DNA from: Acholeplasmataceae bacterium UBA6150
Lineage (GTDB): Bacteria > Bacillota_I > Bacilli_A > Acholeplasmatales > UBA5453
Assembly (NCBI GenBank): GCA_002423145.1
Contig: DIUU01000014.1
Location: 1-64,000 of the forward strand
DNA length: 64,000 nucleotides
Reading direction: 5' to 3'
The position numbers and the translations under genes are program-made. The notes beneath the pieces were generated by a model. The model was given only the letters and a program-made list of their open reading frames with translations. It had not been told where the DNA came from and did not search any database. Positions 43,763 through 53,149 of this stretch are shown here, one piece after another (position 1 is the first letter of the stretch; the number at the start of each line of letters is the position of its first letter).

Positions 43763-45274
43763 ATGACACGATTTCTAAGGTTCATCACACATCGAATCAC
43801 CATCATCGGGATTCTCATTTTAATCCAATTGTTTGTCTTCGGATGGCTAGTTCTTTCCGCGTCAAAATATAGCCAATGGATTCTGTATACACTCGAAATC
43901 ATGTCGTTTGTCGCGGTGTTTTTTGTTTTGCTTTCTGAAGAACCCCTCATCTATAAAATCGCTTGGATCATCCCGATTCTCATCGCTCCTGTGTTTGGTG
44001 GATTTTTCTATGTTTTATTTAAGAATCATAACTTGACCAAGCGCACCACACACGCCATGGCCATCATTGATGCCCATCGAATTGAATCATTACAACCCTT
44101 TGTTAAGGACATTCAAGTTAAAGATCCCCATATTCAAAAAATCATCCGCCATTTACACTCAGACCATTGGCCAATATTCAATCAAACCCAATCGACTTTT
44201 ATCCCTACGGGTGAGGCTAAATTTAACTACTTAATCGAACTTTTTAGCGCTGCTAAGCGTTCGATTTATATCGAATATTTCATCATCAACACCGGTAAAG
44301 CTTTTGATCAAATATTCCCTATATTGAAACAAAAAGCCAGCGAAGGTGTCGATGTCAGAATCATTTATGATGACTTTGGTTCATCGATGAACCTCCCCAA
44401 TGATTTCGATAAAAAACTGACCAAAGCTGGCATCCAGGTATATAATTTTAATCCAGTTAAACCCCGTGTAAACCTATCGATGAATTACCGTGATCACCGT
44501 AAAATCGTGATCGTGGACAATGAGAAGGCAATCACTGGCGGAATGAACTTAGCCGATGAATATTTCAATGTCATCCAACGCTTTGGATTATGGAAAGACG
44601 CATCCATTTTACTAGAAGGTGAAGCGGTTATCGCACTCACACGCATCTTCTTAATGAACTGGGAAAACAAGACTAAACGCTATGAACCACAAGTCGATTT
44701 GCCCATCCATTTGACTGAATCTGATGGATTAATCATGCCATTTTCAGATAGTCCACTCGACCGCAATTTAGTTACCAAACACACCTATATGTTGATGATT
44801 CAATCGGCACGTAAACGCATCATCATTACCACACCTTATTTCGTTATTGACCAAGAACTTCAAACCGCACTTTACCTTCAAGCAATTTCTGGTATCGACA
44901 TTGATTTGATAGTTCCTGGCATCCCCGATAAGCGATACGTCGCCGTGGTATCTGAGTTTTATTATAAACAATTGTTACAGTTTCCCAATGTTAGAATCCA
45001 CAAATTTAATGATGGGTTCATCCATTCAAAAATACTGTATATCGACGATACCCACGCAACCGTAGGTACGACTAATTTTGATTTTAGGAGCTTATATCTC
45101 CATTTTGAAAATACGGTATGGTTATATCAAACAAATTCACTAAAAGAAATTAAAAAATACCTCGATGAGGCAATGAAAGAATCCACCATTTTAACATTAA
45201 GTGAACTGCGCAAACATCATATCTTTTATCGTTTATACCAGTCTGCGCTGGTTGGTTTCTCACATTTGTTATAA
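43763..45274 (+). CDS. cls: Cardiolipin synthase
   Basis: A 503-residue phospholipase-D family enzyme. Two N-terminal membrane helices (residues ~10-30 and ~38-58, then PVFGGFFYVLFKN) are followed by two HKD motifs: HRKIVIVDNEKAITGGMNL and HSKILYIDDTHATVGTTNFD. It joins two phosphatidylglycerols into cardiolipin at the membrane. GGAGAGG lies upstream of ATG 43763, and a TATAAT at 43740-43745 gives a very short leader. It is divergent from the FrnE-type gene. Confidence 0.94.
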   Translation: MTRFLRFITHRITIIGILILIQLFVFGWLVLSASKYSQWILYTLEIMSFVAVFFVLLSEEPLIYKIAWIIPILIAPVFGGFFYVLFKNHNLTKRTTHAMAIIDAHRIESLQPFVKDIQVKDPHIQKIIRHLHSDHWPIFNQTQSTFIPTGEAKFNYLIELFSAAKRSIYIEYFIINTGKAFDQIFPILKQKASEGVDVRIIYDDFGSSMNLPNDFDKKLTKAGIQVYNFNPVKPRVNLSMNYRDHRKIVIVDNEKAITGGMNLADEYFNVIQRFGLWKDASILLEGEAVIALTRIFLMNWENKTKRYEPQVDLPIHLTESDGLIMPFSDSPLDRNLVTKHTYMLMIQSARKRIIITTPYFVIDQELQTALYLQAISGIDIDLIVPGIPDKRYVAVVSEFYYKQLLQFPNVRIHKFNDGFIHSKILYIDDTHATVGTTNFDFRSLYLHFENTVWLYQTNSLKEIKKYLDEAMKESTILTLSELRKHHIFYRLYQSALVGFSHLL

Positions 45275-45361
45275 GCCATCTCGTTATTATAAATACATCA
45301 CATCATTCAAATTACTATATTTCCTGTCAAAGAGATGTGTTATAATACGGTTGGTGATATT

Positions 45362-45904
45362 ATGAACGAACTCAATCAATTATTAGCGCTTCTCCAAGTT
45401 TTCAAAACCCCATCCTATGATAAATTACCCGAAATCGATCTGTATATGGACCAAGTTTTGACCTATATTAAGAAAAACTTACCCCCATTTAAAGAGACGG
45501 ATAAGGATATTTTAACAGCATCCATGATCAATAACTATGTTAAGGATAATGTGATCAAGAATCCCGTGGATAAAAAATACGATAAAGAAGCGATTGCGTC
45601 TTTAATTATGGTGGCCAATTTAAAACGGGTGATGCCAATTCAAGACATCAAATCGATTTTATCCAATCCGAACGATACTGAAAAACTGTACACGGTCTAT
45701 CAAAAGAATCTAGACACTGTCATTCAATCGATGTTGAGTATGGAAAAAGCATTGACCTCAGACGATCAAGTCACTAAAGTTGCATTAGAACTAGCGATTG
45801 ACGCGTCTGTAAAAGCGTATTTTGCGCATATGATGCTGGCCAGAGAAACCGAAACCATTAAAGAAAAACGTAAAAAAGACAAAGAAAAATATAACCTAGA
45901 ATAA
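45362..45904 (+). CDS. DUF1836 protein, MerR-like DNA-binding fold
   Basis: A 180-residue protein. DUF1836 hallmarks are LPEIDLYMDQVLTYIKKNL, LTASMINNYVKDNVIKNPVD and KKYDKEAIASLIMVANLKR, which together resemble a MerR-type winged helix. The tail is a basic, charged helix. Function is not known; a regulator is likely. ATG 45362 is preferred to the upstream frame start because GGTGAT lies just before it and TATAAT (45339-45344) would give a leader of only some 10 bases. A terminator follows. Confidence 0.82.
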   Translation: MNELNQLLALLQVFKTPSYDKLPEIDLYMDQVLTYIKKNLPPFKETDKDILTASMINNYVKDNVIKNPVDKKYDKEAIASLIMVANLKRVMPIQDIKSILSNPNDTEKLYTVYQKNLDTVIQSMLSMEKALTSDDQVTKVALELAIDASVKAYFAHMMLARETETIKEKRKKDKEKYNLE

Positions 45905-45909
45905 TTTAT

Positions 45910-45940
45910 AAAAGAACGGATAAAATCTGTTCTTTTTTTA
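45910..45940 (+). terminator. Terminator of the DUF1836 gene
   Basis: AAAGAACGGAT and ATCTGTTCTTT form a stem around AAA and are followed by seven Ts. Confidence 0.85.
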
Positions 45941-46137
45941 TTTATATTGCATATATTTTGTTATTTTTAAAATGTATTTTAGATTGTTTTTGAAGACCAA
46001 TCAGGGTGTATTCCAATCATAAATTTTCTATTTTGAAGCATATCATTTCTTCTATCTGCTTTAGCACAGTATACTGAGGCTGAACCGTATAAACTTTTGT
46101 TTAACGATTTCACGCAGAGGTATACAAGGAGGCTATC

Positions 46138-47223
46138 ATGATATTCGATCACTATAATCCGCTCAAAAAAATGGTTTTTCAGATTCTCGATTCAGAAGGT
46201 TTAGTCATTAATTCGAAAGCTGAACCATCGATTTCGAAAGATGTATTATTAAAAATGTATCAAACCATGACGTTAGGCCGTATTGCTGACATCAAAGCGA
46301 TCCAATTTCAAAGACAAGGTAGAATGTTGACTTACGCTCCAAACATCGGTCAAGAGGCTGCCCAAATCGGTCCGATGGCTGCTACAACGGAACAAGATTG
46401 GCTCGTACTTTCGTTCCGCGAATTTAACGCCATGTTATATAAAGGAGTCACACTAGAACAGTACTTTTTATATTGGTATGGTAACGAGGCGGGTAGTCAC
46501 TATGGACCTACCGTCAAAGTTTTACCTGTGAATGTACCGATCGGGTCACAAATATCTCACGCTGCTGGGCTAGCCTACGCAGCCAAGATTCAAAAAAAGG
46601 ATGAAGTGGTGATTGCCTATATTGGTGATGGGGGTACTTCTCATGGTGAATTCCATGAAGGTCTTAATTTTGGTGCGGTATTCAGTGTACCGATGGTCGT
46701 GATTATTCAAAATAACCAATGGGCAATCTCAACCCCGAGAGCCAAAGCTACCAAGGCAGAAACGCTTGCTCAAAAAGCCATCGCTTATGGGATTCCTGGC
46801 ATTCAAGTCGATGGTAATGATGTGCTCGCGATGTACGCCGCTACATTGGAAGCCGTTGAACTGGCTAAATCAGGTAAAGGTCCTGTGTTGATTGAAGCCA
46901 TCACTTACCGTATTGGACCTCATACCACATCCGATAATCCGAAGATTTATCGTTCCGATGAAGAGGTCGAATCTTGGGTTCAAAAAGATCCTCTTAAACG
47001 TTTTAAAAACTATTTATTAAGTCGTAACATCATCACACAATCATCAGATGATGAACTCAATCAAACGTATAATCAAGTTGTCTTGGATACATTTAAATTG
47101 GTTGAAGACAGCGGGTTGGTTCCACTTGAAGACATATTCAAGTATACTTATGACAAATTGACCCCTCAACTTCAAGAACAATATGAAAGTCTCAAATTAT
47201 CTAGCGAACAGGAGGAACAATAA
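46138..47223 (+). CDS. pdhA: Pyruvate dehydrogenase E1 component, alpha subunit
   Basis: A 361-residue E1-alpha. The thiamine diphosphate motif GDGGTSHGEFHEGLNFGAVF ends in QNNQWAIS; YGPTVKVLPVNVPIGSQISH and the phosphorylation-loop-like RIGPHTTSDNPKIYR follow. It decarboxylates pyruvate with the beta subunit. AAGGAGG lies upstream of ATG 46138. The 230-base leader region upstream has a possible -10 TATACT at 46070-46075, but no good -35. First gene of pdhABCD. Confidence 0.96.
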   Translation: MIFDHYNPLKKMVFQILDSEGLVINSKAEPSISKDVLLKMYQTMTLGRIADIKAIQFQRQGRMLTYAPNIGQEAAQIGPMAATTEQDWLVLSFREFNAMLYKGVTLEQYFLYWYGNEAGSHYGPTVKVLPVNVPIGSQISHAAGLAYAAKIQKKDEVVIAYIGDGGTSHGEFHEGLNFGAVFSVPMVVIIQNNQWAISTPRAKATKAETLAQKAIAYGIPGIQVDGNDVLAMYAATLEAVELAKSGKGPVLIEAITYRIGPHTTSDNPKIYRSDEEVESWVQKDPLKRFKNYLLSRNIITQSSDDELNQTYNQVVLDTFKLVEDSGLVPLEDIFKYTYDKLTPQLQEQYESLKLSSEQEEQ

Positions 47224-48207
47224 ATGCCACTACTCAATATGTTGGAGGCTGTAAATAAAGCCTTAGAAACTGAAATGCAAAGAGATCCGAAAATCGTCGT
47301 TTATGGCGAAGATGCGGGTTTTGAAGGTGGTGTTTTTAGAGCCACCGCTGGACTGCAAGCTTTATATGGTGTCGAACGGGTGTTTGACGTCCCCATCGCT
47401 GAAGCAGCGATCATTGGTTCTGCCATTGGGATGGCCATCAATGGTTTAAAACCGGTAGTTGAACTCCAATTTTCAGGATTTATGTTCCCTGGATACAACC
47501 AAATTGTGACTCACGCAGCCAGATACCGTAACCGTTCTCGAGGTAAATACACTTTACCACTCGTGATTCGTATGCCCTACGGTGGTGGTGTAAAAGCCTT
47601 AGAGCACCACTCCGAAAGTTTAGAAACCTTGTTCGCTCACATCCCTGGTCTAAAACTGGTCATTCCATCTACACCTTATGACACCCTTGGATTACTTCGC
47701 AGTGCGATGCGTGACCCAGACCCTGTCATTTTTATGGAACCAAAACGCATTTATCGTGCATTTAAACAAGAAGTGCCAGAGGCTGATTATGTCATTCCCC
47801 TTGGTAAAGCTAAGATTGTCACCCCTGGTGATGACATCACCGTAGTAGCTTGGGGGGCGATGCTCCGCGAAGTTGAAGCCGCGATGGCTTTATTAAAAGC
47901 GGATAATATCTCAATTGAATTGATTGATTTAAGAACCATCGCGCCATTTGATCTAGAAACTCTAGTCAATTCTGTTAAGAAAACCGGTCGTTTACTCGTC
48001 GTTCATGAGGCTGTTAAATCCTTTGGACCAGCCGCTGAAATCATTCAAGCCGTATCAGAAAAAGCATTCTATCATTTAGAAGCCGCGCCAAGAAGACTTA
48101 CCGCGCCTGACGTGACTGTACCCCTACCTCGAGGTGAACACCATTTCATGGTCCATCCAAAACAAATTGCGAAAGAAATCAAGCTATTGATTTCAATCAA
48201 AGCATAG
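47224..48207 (+). CDS. pdhB: Pyruvate dehydrogenase E1 component, beta subunit
   Basis: A 327-residue E1-beta. Blocks are NMLEAVNKALETEMQRDP, VYGEDAGFEGGVFRATAGLQ, DVPIAEAAIIGSAIGMA, ELQFSGFMFPGYNQIV, RMPYGGGVKALEHHSES and the C-terminal APRRLTAPDVTVPLP. It starts directly after the pdhA stop (47223/47224) and forms the alpha2beta2 E1 with it. GGAGG lies in the end of pdhA. Confidence 0.97.
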   Translation: MPLLNMLEAVNKALETEMQRDPKIVVYGEDAGFEGGVFRATAGLQALYGVERVFDVPIAEAAIIGSAIGMAINGLKPVVELQFSGFMFPGYNQIVTHAARYRNRSRGKYTLPLVIRMPYGGGVKALEHHSESLETLFAHIPGLKLVIPSTPYDTLGLLRSAMRDPDPVIFMEPKRIYRAFKQEVPEADYVIPLGKAKIVTPGDDITVVAWGAMLREVEAAMALLKADNISIELIDLRTIAPFDLETLVNSVKKTGRLLVVHEAVKSFGPAAEIIQAVSEKAFYHLEAAPRRLTAPDVTVPLPRGEHHFMVHPKQIAKEIKLLISIKA

Positions 48208-48216
48208 GAGGAAATC

Positions 48217-49494
48217 ATGTATAATTTTAAATTTCCCGATATCGGTGAAGGTATTCATGAAGGCAAATTATTAAAATGGTTTTATAAAGAAGGCGATAAC
48301 GTCGGTGAAGGTGAAACCTTGTGTCTCATTGAAACCGATAAAGTCAATGCTGAAATCCCAAGCCCTGTGAAGGGGATTATTAAGAAACTGGGGGTCGCTG
48401 TGGGTGAAATCATCCATGTCGGTGATACCTTAGTACTCATTCAAGATCAGTTGGATGCTGTTGAATCTACTCCAAAATCAGTAGTTCCTGTTGAATCCAC
48501 TCCAAAAACAGTGGTTGCTGTCGATGAATCTGACAATGCAGGTGTGGTTGGTCAAATCGAAGTGTCTTCGATGGTCATCGCTACTTCTACTGAAGAAAAT
48601 CAATCTGTTTCAGTTTCATCCAAAGTGCTGGCATCTCCAAAAGCCAGACAACTGGCTAAAACCCATGCAATCGATATAAAGACCATCCAAGGTTCCGGTG
48701 AATTTGGGCGTGTTTTACAATCGGATATTGAACAGGTTTTATCCAATAAAACAAAGGTTCAACCGACCCCAATGCCAGTCAGTTCGAAAGATATGCAAGG
48801 CATCCGTCGTGTGCCTATCACCGCTCTAAGAAAAGCCATCGTGAATTCCATCACGTTATCCAAACAAATCATCCCGCATACCACTTTGATGGATGAAATT
48901 GACGTGACTGAATTGGTTAGAATTCGTGGCGAACAAAAAGGGCTTGCTTTAAATGAAGGTATACATTTAACCTATATGCCTTTCATCATCAAAGCCATCA
49001 CAAAAACCCTACAAGAATATCCTATCTTCAATGCGTCGTTTGATCATGAAAAAAGTGAAATCTTGTATAAAGACTTCATGCACATTGGCTTCGCAGTCGA
49101 TACCCCTGAAGGTTTGATAGTGCCGAATATCAAAAACGCCAATCAATTATCGATTCTAGAATTAGCGAAACAGTTAAAAGATTTACAAAATCGTGCGATC
49201 AACCGATCCATTCAACTTAAAGATATTCAAAATGGCACATTTACCATAACCAACTACGGTGCGTTTGATTCTACCTTTGGTGCACCCATCATCAAATACC
49301 CTGAAGTAGCCATCATGGGGATTGGTAAAATTACCCAAAAACCCATCGTTAAGAACAATGAAATTGTCATTGCGTATGTCATGCCAATCTCATTCGCAGT
49401 TGACCATAGAATCATCGATGGTGCCGACGTCGGGCGTTTCGCGATGAAATTCAAGTCGTATTTAATGAACCCTGTGTTCATGTTGTTATCCTAA
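48217..49494 (+). CDS. pdhC: Dihydrolipoamide acetyltransferase (E2)
   Basis: A 425-residue E2 with a single lipoyl domain (residues 1-78, lipoyl lysine in IETDKVNAEIPS), a Val/Ser/Pro-rich hinge with a 30-base tandem duplication, a peripheral-subunit-binding domain (~140-175, LASPKARQLAKTHAIDIKTI) and a catalytic domain ending in SFAVDHRIIDGADVGRF (catalytic His). It transfers the acetyl group to CoA. GGAGG precedes ATG 48217. Confidence 0.97.
   Translation: MYNFKFPDIGEGIHEGKLLKWFYKEGDNVGEGETLCLIETDKVNAEIPSPVKGIIKKLGVAVGEIIHVGDTLVLIQDQLDAVESTPKSVVPVESTPKTVVAVDESDNAGVVGQIEVSSMVIATSTEENQSVSVSSKVLASPKARQLAKTHAIDIKTIQGSGEFGRVLQSDIEQVLSNKTKVQPTPMPVSSKDMQGIRRVPITALRKAIVNSITLSKQIIPHTTLMDEIDVTELVRIRGEQKGLALNEGIHLTYMPFIIKAITKTLQEYPIFNASFDHEKSEILYKDFMHIGFAVDTPEGLIVPNIKNANQLSILELAKQLKDLQNRAINRSIQLKDIQNGTFTITNYGAFDSTFGAPIIKYPEVAIMGIGKITQKPIVKNNEIVIAYVMPISFAVDHRIIDGADVGRFAMKFKSYLMNPVFMLLS
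48460..48519 (+). repeat. 30-base tandem duplication in the E2 hinge
   Basis: 48460-48489 and 48490-48519 are near-identical 30-mers coding VESTPKSVVP and VESTPKTVVA. They lengthen the flexible linker after the lipoyl domain. Confidence 0.85.
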
Positions 49495-50867
49495 TGGAAA
49501 CTTATGATATTTTGATCCTTGGTGGCGGTCCCGGCGGCTATGTAGCTGCCATCAAAGGTGCACAACTAGGCTTTAAAGTGGCTGTCATTGAAAAAAACAC
49601 CGTGGGTGGTGTTTGTTTAAATGAGGGCTGTATTCCAACCAAAACGCTGTTGAAAAGTGCGAAAGTATATCGTTTGATCAACCACGCTTCAAACTATGGA
49701 ATTACTGTTGATAAGACAGCTGTTACATTCAATTGGACAGACATTCTGAAACGAAAATCAAACGTTGTCAAAACATTGACCGATGGTGTCAAAGGTTTAT
49801 TGAAAAAGAATGGTGTGACTGTCTACAATGGATATGGTGAAGTCATCAATTCAACTACGGTGAAAGTCGGCGATGTTGAACTACGAACGAATCATCTCAT
49901 TTTAGCAACCGGTGCTTCACCGGTGATTCCACCCATTCCTGGACTCAAAGAAGGCTTAGAAAATGGATTCGTCTATACCTACAAAGGGTTACTAGACTAC
50001 CCGACGATACCTAAAACTATGGTTGTGATCGGTGGCGGGGTGATCGGTGTTGAATTCGCTCAATTATTTGCTAGTTTTGGTACGAAAGTAACGATTTTAG
50101 AACGCCTTGATAACATTGTCTCAACCGTCGATGATGAAATTCGAACCGCTTATATCCGGTTTTTAAAAAAAGATCACATCGACATCATTACCAACGCCAA
50201 TGTAACTTCTGTCAACAGCGATTCTGTAACCTATGAACTAAACAATCAATCGATATCAATCAAGAGCGATGTTGTTTTATTATCTGTCGGTATGAAACCC
50301 AATACTGAGGCATTTTCTGCACTAAACCTCAATACGACAAAATCGGGTGTAGTGGTGAACGAAAAATTGGAAACCAATGTGAAAAATGTTTACGCGATTG
50401 GTGATATCACAGGTAAGATGATGCTCGCACATGCGGCTTCTGCTGCAGGTATTGTCGCGGTTGAAAACATCAGTGGTAAAGCTTCTACATTTGTATTCGA
50501 TCATGTACCATCAGCCATTTATGGATTCCCAGAAGTGGCTTGGATTGGCATCACTGAACAAACCGCTAAAACCAATCAACTGCCTTATAAAGTCAGTAAA
50601 TTCCCGATGTTGGGCAATGGTCGTTCATTAGCTGAAGGACAAACGGATGGCTTTGTAAAAGTCATCATTAATCCCGACAATGGTGAAATCCTTGGTGCCC
50701 ATATTCTCGCATCAAATGCGTCTGATTTACTCGCTGAAGTGGTGCTTGCTATGACCTCAGAAGCGACCATCGCAGACATCGCTAATGCGATTCATTTACA
50801 CCCATCGGTGTCTGAAACCGTGATGGAATCCGCCATTGGCGCACTCTTAAAACCCATTCATATATAA
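49494..50867 (+). CDS. pdhD: Dihydrolipoamide dehydrogenase (E3)
   Basis: A 457-residue E3 without an N-terminal lipoyl domain. The FAD motif is ILGGGPGGYVAAIKGAQLG, the redox disulfide GGVCLNEGCIPTKT, the NAD motif VVIGGGVIGVEFAQLFASFG, then YAIGDITGKMMLAHAA and the active-site base HLHPSVSETVMES. It reoxidises the E2 lipoamide. Its ATG shares one base with the E2 stop (TAATGG), so it is coupled. Confidence 0.97.
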   Translation: METYDILILGGGPGGYVAAIKGAQLGFKVAVIEKNTVGGVCLNEGCIPTKTLLKSAKVYRLINHASNYGITVDKTAVTFNWTDILKRKSNVVKTLTDGVKGLLKKNGVTVYNGYGEVINSTTVKVGDVELRTNHLILATGASPVIPPIPGLKEGLENGFVYTYKGLLDYPTIPKTMVVIGGGVIGVEFAQLFASFGTKVTILERLDNIVSTVDDEIRTAYIRFLKKDHIDIITNANVTSVNSDSVTYELNNQSISIKSDVVLLSVGMKPNTEAFSALNLNTTKSGVVVNEKLETNVKNVYAIGDITGKMMLAHAASAAGIVAVENISGKASTFVFDHVPSAIYGFPEVAWIGITEQTAKTNQLPYKVSKFPMLGNGRSLAEGQTDGFVKVIINPDNGEILGAHILASNASDLLAEVVLAMTSEATIADIANAIHLHPSVSETVMESAIGALLKPIHI

Positions 50868-50870
50868 ACT

Positions 50871-50897
50871 AAAAGCATTCTCACGAATGCTTTTTTT
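50871..50897. terminator. Bidirectional terminator between pdhD and lplA
   Basis: AAAAGCATTC (50871-50880) and GAATGCTTTT (50885-50894) pair around TCAC, with T-runs on both sides as read from each strand. Confidence 0.9.
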
Positions 50898-51852
50898 ATT
50901 GAAATAATGTATCTTTAAATGGCTCTATAATCGACTTTAACTGGTCTTCAAGTGTATCGAATATTTGACTGAAATTGGTTTTATCAAATCGGATGCCATT
51001 GAACTGATTCAAATCCCATTGTGCTATCCCATTTGTATATTCTAAATGTGTGACGATACCATCATGAATTTTAACTCTTATGCTGAACTGTTCGTTATTT
51101 TTAATGATTTCAAATGCAGGTGCCTCACCATAATTCCATGTCCATGATTGGTATTTGTTCAGCCTAATAGATTCAATCTTTTTAAAATCATCTTCTGTCA
51201 ATGTGATGGTGTTGTGGATATTAAGGTGATCTTTTAACCAAAAATGATGTAATTTTTCTCTAAATTCATCGAATGACAAGGGGTATTTCAATTGCGATCT
51301 CACCGTGGTGACATGGGATCGATTGGAGGGTACCGCCATCGTTTCGATATCTTTTGATGGTTTTTTAAGGACTTGATTTAACTTTTCTAAATCAGATGAA
51401 AATAGGATGGTACCGTGGTGTAGCATCCGTTTTTGATGATAGATTTGTGCATTACCACTGATTTTTTGATTAGATATCACAATATCACTCTTACCACTAA
51501 AGGTGGCGTCCACCCCCAATTCTTTTAAAAAATCGATGATGGGTTTTGTAAAATAGGGGTAATTGCTTAACACATCTTTATAATGACTGGTCATGACTGA
51601 GAAATTCAAATTGCCCAAATCATGGTAAACCGTGCCTCCGCCAGATATTCGTCTAATGATAGGTATGTGGTTTTCGTTACAAAAATCCACATTCACTTCA
51701 CCAAAAATCGTTTGGTTTCTGCCGACGATGACTGAAGGTTCATTTCGCCACAACAAAAGAATATCTTCATCACAAATGACATGCTTAAAGATATACTCTT
51801 CCCAAGCTAGATTAAAATGTGGGTTTGTGGCAGTACTGATGATTGTTTTCAT
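50896..51852 (-). CDS. lplA: Lipoate-protein ligase A
   Basis: A 318-residue ligase. The N-terminal domain has FNLAWEEYIFKH, PSVIVGRNQTIF, IRRISGGGTVYHDLGNLNF and GKSDIVISNQKISGNAQIYH; a C-terminal accessory domain (from ~250) is present, so the enzyme can activate lipoate itself. It attaches scavenged lipoate to the E2 lipoyl lysine. It is convergent with the PDH operon. The leader is about 90 bases from TATAAT at 51949-51954; I see no known riboswitch in it. Confidence 0.94.
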   Translation of the reverse strand: MKTIISTATNPHFNLAWEEYIFKHVICDEDILLLWRNEPSVIVGRNQTIFGEVNVDFCNENHIPIIRRISGGGTVYHDLGNLNFSVMTSHYKDVLSNYPYFTKPIIDFLKELGVDATFSGKSDIVISNQKISGNAQIYHQKRMLHHGTILFSSDLEKLNQVLKKPSKDIETMAVPSNRSHVTTVRSQLKYPLSFDEFREKLHHFWLKDHLNIHNTITLTEDDFKKIESIRLNKYQSWTWNYGEAPAFEIIKNNEQFSIRVKIHDGIVTHLEYTNGIAQWDLNQFNGIRFDKTNFSQIFDTLEDQLKSIIEPFKDTLFQ

Positions 51853-51989
51853 ACGGTTATCCTTCGGTGTGAGGTCATATTAGATCATTGAGTTGGATTT
51901 TCTATTTACCCAAATCATATTTGTATTAACTTTACCTCATTATACCATTGAACCTGTTACCTTGTCTTTTTGGGTGTCTTAAAGAAATA

Positions 51990-52041
51990 TAAAAGATTCA
52001 TCCATTTTTGATGAGAGATACGGATCAAAATGGATGAATCT
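51990..52041 (-). terminator. Terminator of the rdgB-to-HEPN-like operon
   Basis: A long stem: AGATTCATCCATTTTTGAT (51994-52012) pairs with ATCAAAATGGATGAATCT (52024-52041) with one bulge. On the minus strand TTTTATATTT follows. Confidence 0.85.
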
Positions 52042-52060
52042 CAATGAATTGTTTATTTGA

Positions 52061-53149
52061 TTACGGTTGAACTGATTTATACTTTTCTAGCGCACTACCC
52101 ATTAAAAACACATGATGTTCTGAAGTTTGTTTTTGAAGCCATGTGAGCAGTTTCCTGACTCGTAGGTTGTTTTTAGAATCTTCCAAGAGTTCTTGTAAGT
52201 CTGCTTGGTGGTAGGGATGGTCATGTGTCTTTAAATATTTAATGTATTTTTCTCTTTGCTCATCCTCACGAATGAATCTGAAGAAACTGACCAATAATGT
52301 CGGATGTGAGATTTTAATAAACTGCGGTTCAACCGATTCAATGTTAGAAGTCATGGCGTAAATCTTATAGGCTTGTTCTTCTTTCATAAACTGAATGAAT
52401 TCGCGCTTTTCAACATCGGTTTCTTTCCATTTATCAAGTACAGTCAGTAATTCAATTCGCCACAGTAAGCGGTTATGTGAATCTTTTGAAATATCCCCAT
52501 TGGCTAAATATCCACTCTTGATTCGATCGAGTAAATTTTGATCGAATGTTTCCAATTGAATGCCTTGAAGCAGTTGTTTGGCGAGAATCGATAATTCTGG
52601 TTGAAACTGTGCCTTTCGAATATGGGTGTGAATTTCACTGATGATCATTTTTGATTCAACTTGATAATCCTCAATCAATTCCTCCGTTTTGATGTGGTGC
52701 TTAATGACTTCATGAAATTTTTGTTTGAAAAAGTGGGTTTCATAAGTGATGAGTGACATCGAAGTCTCAGGTATCGAAAATAAGGAAAAACCTACCCCAC
52801 CCGTGGAATAGGTGCGGTGGGTTGGATGTCCGACAATGTCATTTCTAATGTACTTCAGTTCTCTTAAGTTCTTGTTTTGGTTAACGTTTATAGAATACTT
52901 ATTGCTCATGGTGAGTTTTGTTAAATCGTACAAAGCGTCAATCGAGACGAATAAGTTTTGAAGTAAACCAAATATGTGGATGAGCACATCAGACTTTTCT
53001 TTAATATCTTTTTTATTTAAGAATGATTCAAGGATACCTTCCGATTGTTGTAAAACTTGAATACAAGATTTAATTTTGAAATGGACTTGGTTTTGATCCC
53101 CATTGAGTACCATGGATTCGATTTTATTGAGTGTGTCTAGTACCATCAT
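52061..53149 (-). CDS. Hypothetical protein with HEPN-like RNx4H motif
   Basis: A 362-residue, mostly helical soluble protein that I do not recognise as a named family. The one suggestive motif is Arg102-Asn103-x4-His108 in ELKYIRNDIVGHPTHR, at the end of a helical hairpin, which matches the Rx4-6H signature of HEPN domains (often RNases or nucleotide-modifying partners). The C-terminal 150 residues are charged helices. Its start overlaps the 999-residue gene by 4 bases (ATGA), so the two are translationally coupled. Last gene of the unit. Function unknown. Confidence 0.7.
   Translation of the reverse strand: MMVLDTLNKIESMVLNGDQNQVHFKIKSCIQVLQQSEGILESFLNKKDIKEKSDVLIHIFGLLQNLFVSIDALYDLTKLTMSNKYSINVNQNKNLRELKYIRNDIVGHPTHRTYSTGGVGFSLFSIPETSMSLITYETHFFKQKFHEVIKHHIKTEELIEDYQVESKMIISEIHTHIRKAQFQPELSILAKQLLQGIQLETFDQNLLDRIKSGYLANGDISKDSHNRLLWRIELLTVLDKWKETDVEKREFIQFMKEEQAYKIYAMTSNIESVEPQFIKISHPTLLVSFFRFIREDEQREKYIKYLKTHDHPYHQADLQELLEDSKNNLRVRKLLTWLQKQTSEHHVFLMGSALEKYKSVQP

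Noticed and set aside
46053..46075. Promoter of the pdh operon with -10 TATACT
   Set aside because: The region 17 bases upstream has no credible -35 hexamer, so it is mentioned only as a possibility in the pdhA entry.
51853..51954. Possible riboswitch in the lplA leader
   Set aside because: The ~90-base leader shows no conserved pairing or known ligand-binding motif that I can identify.
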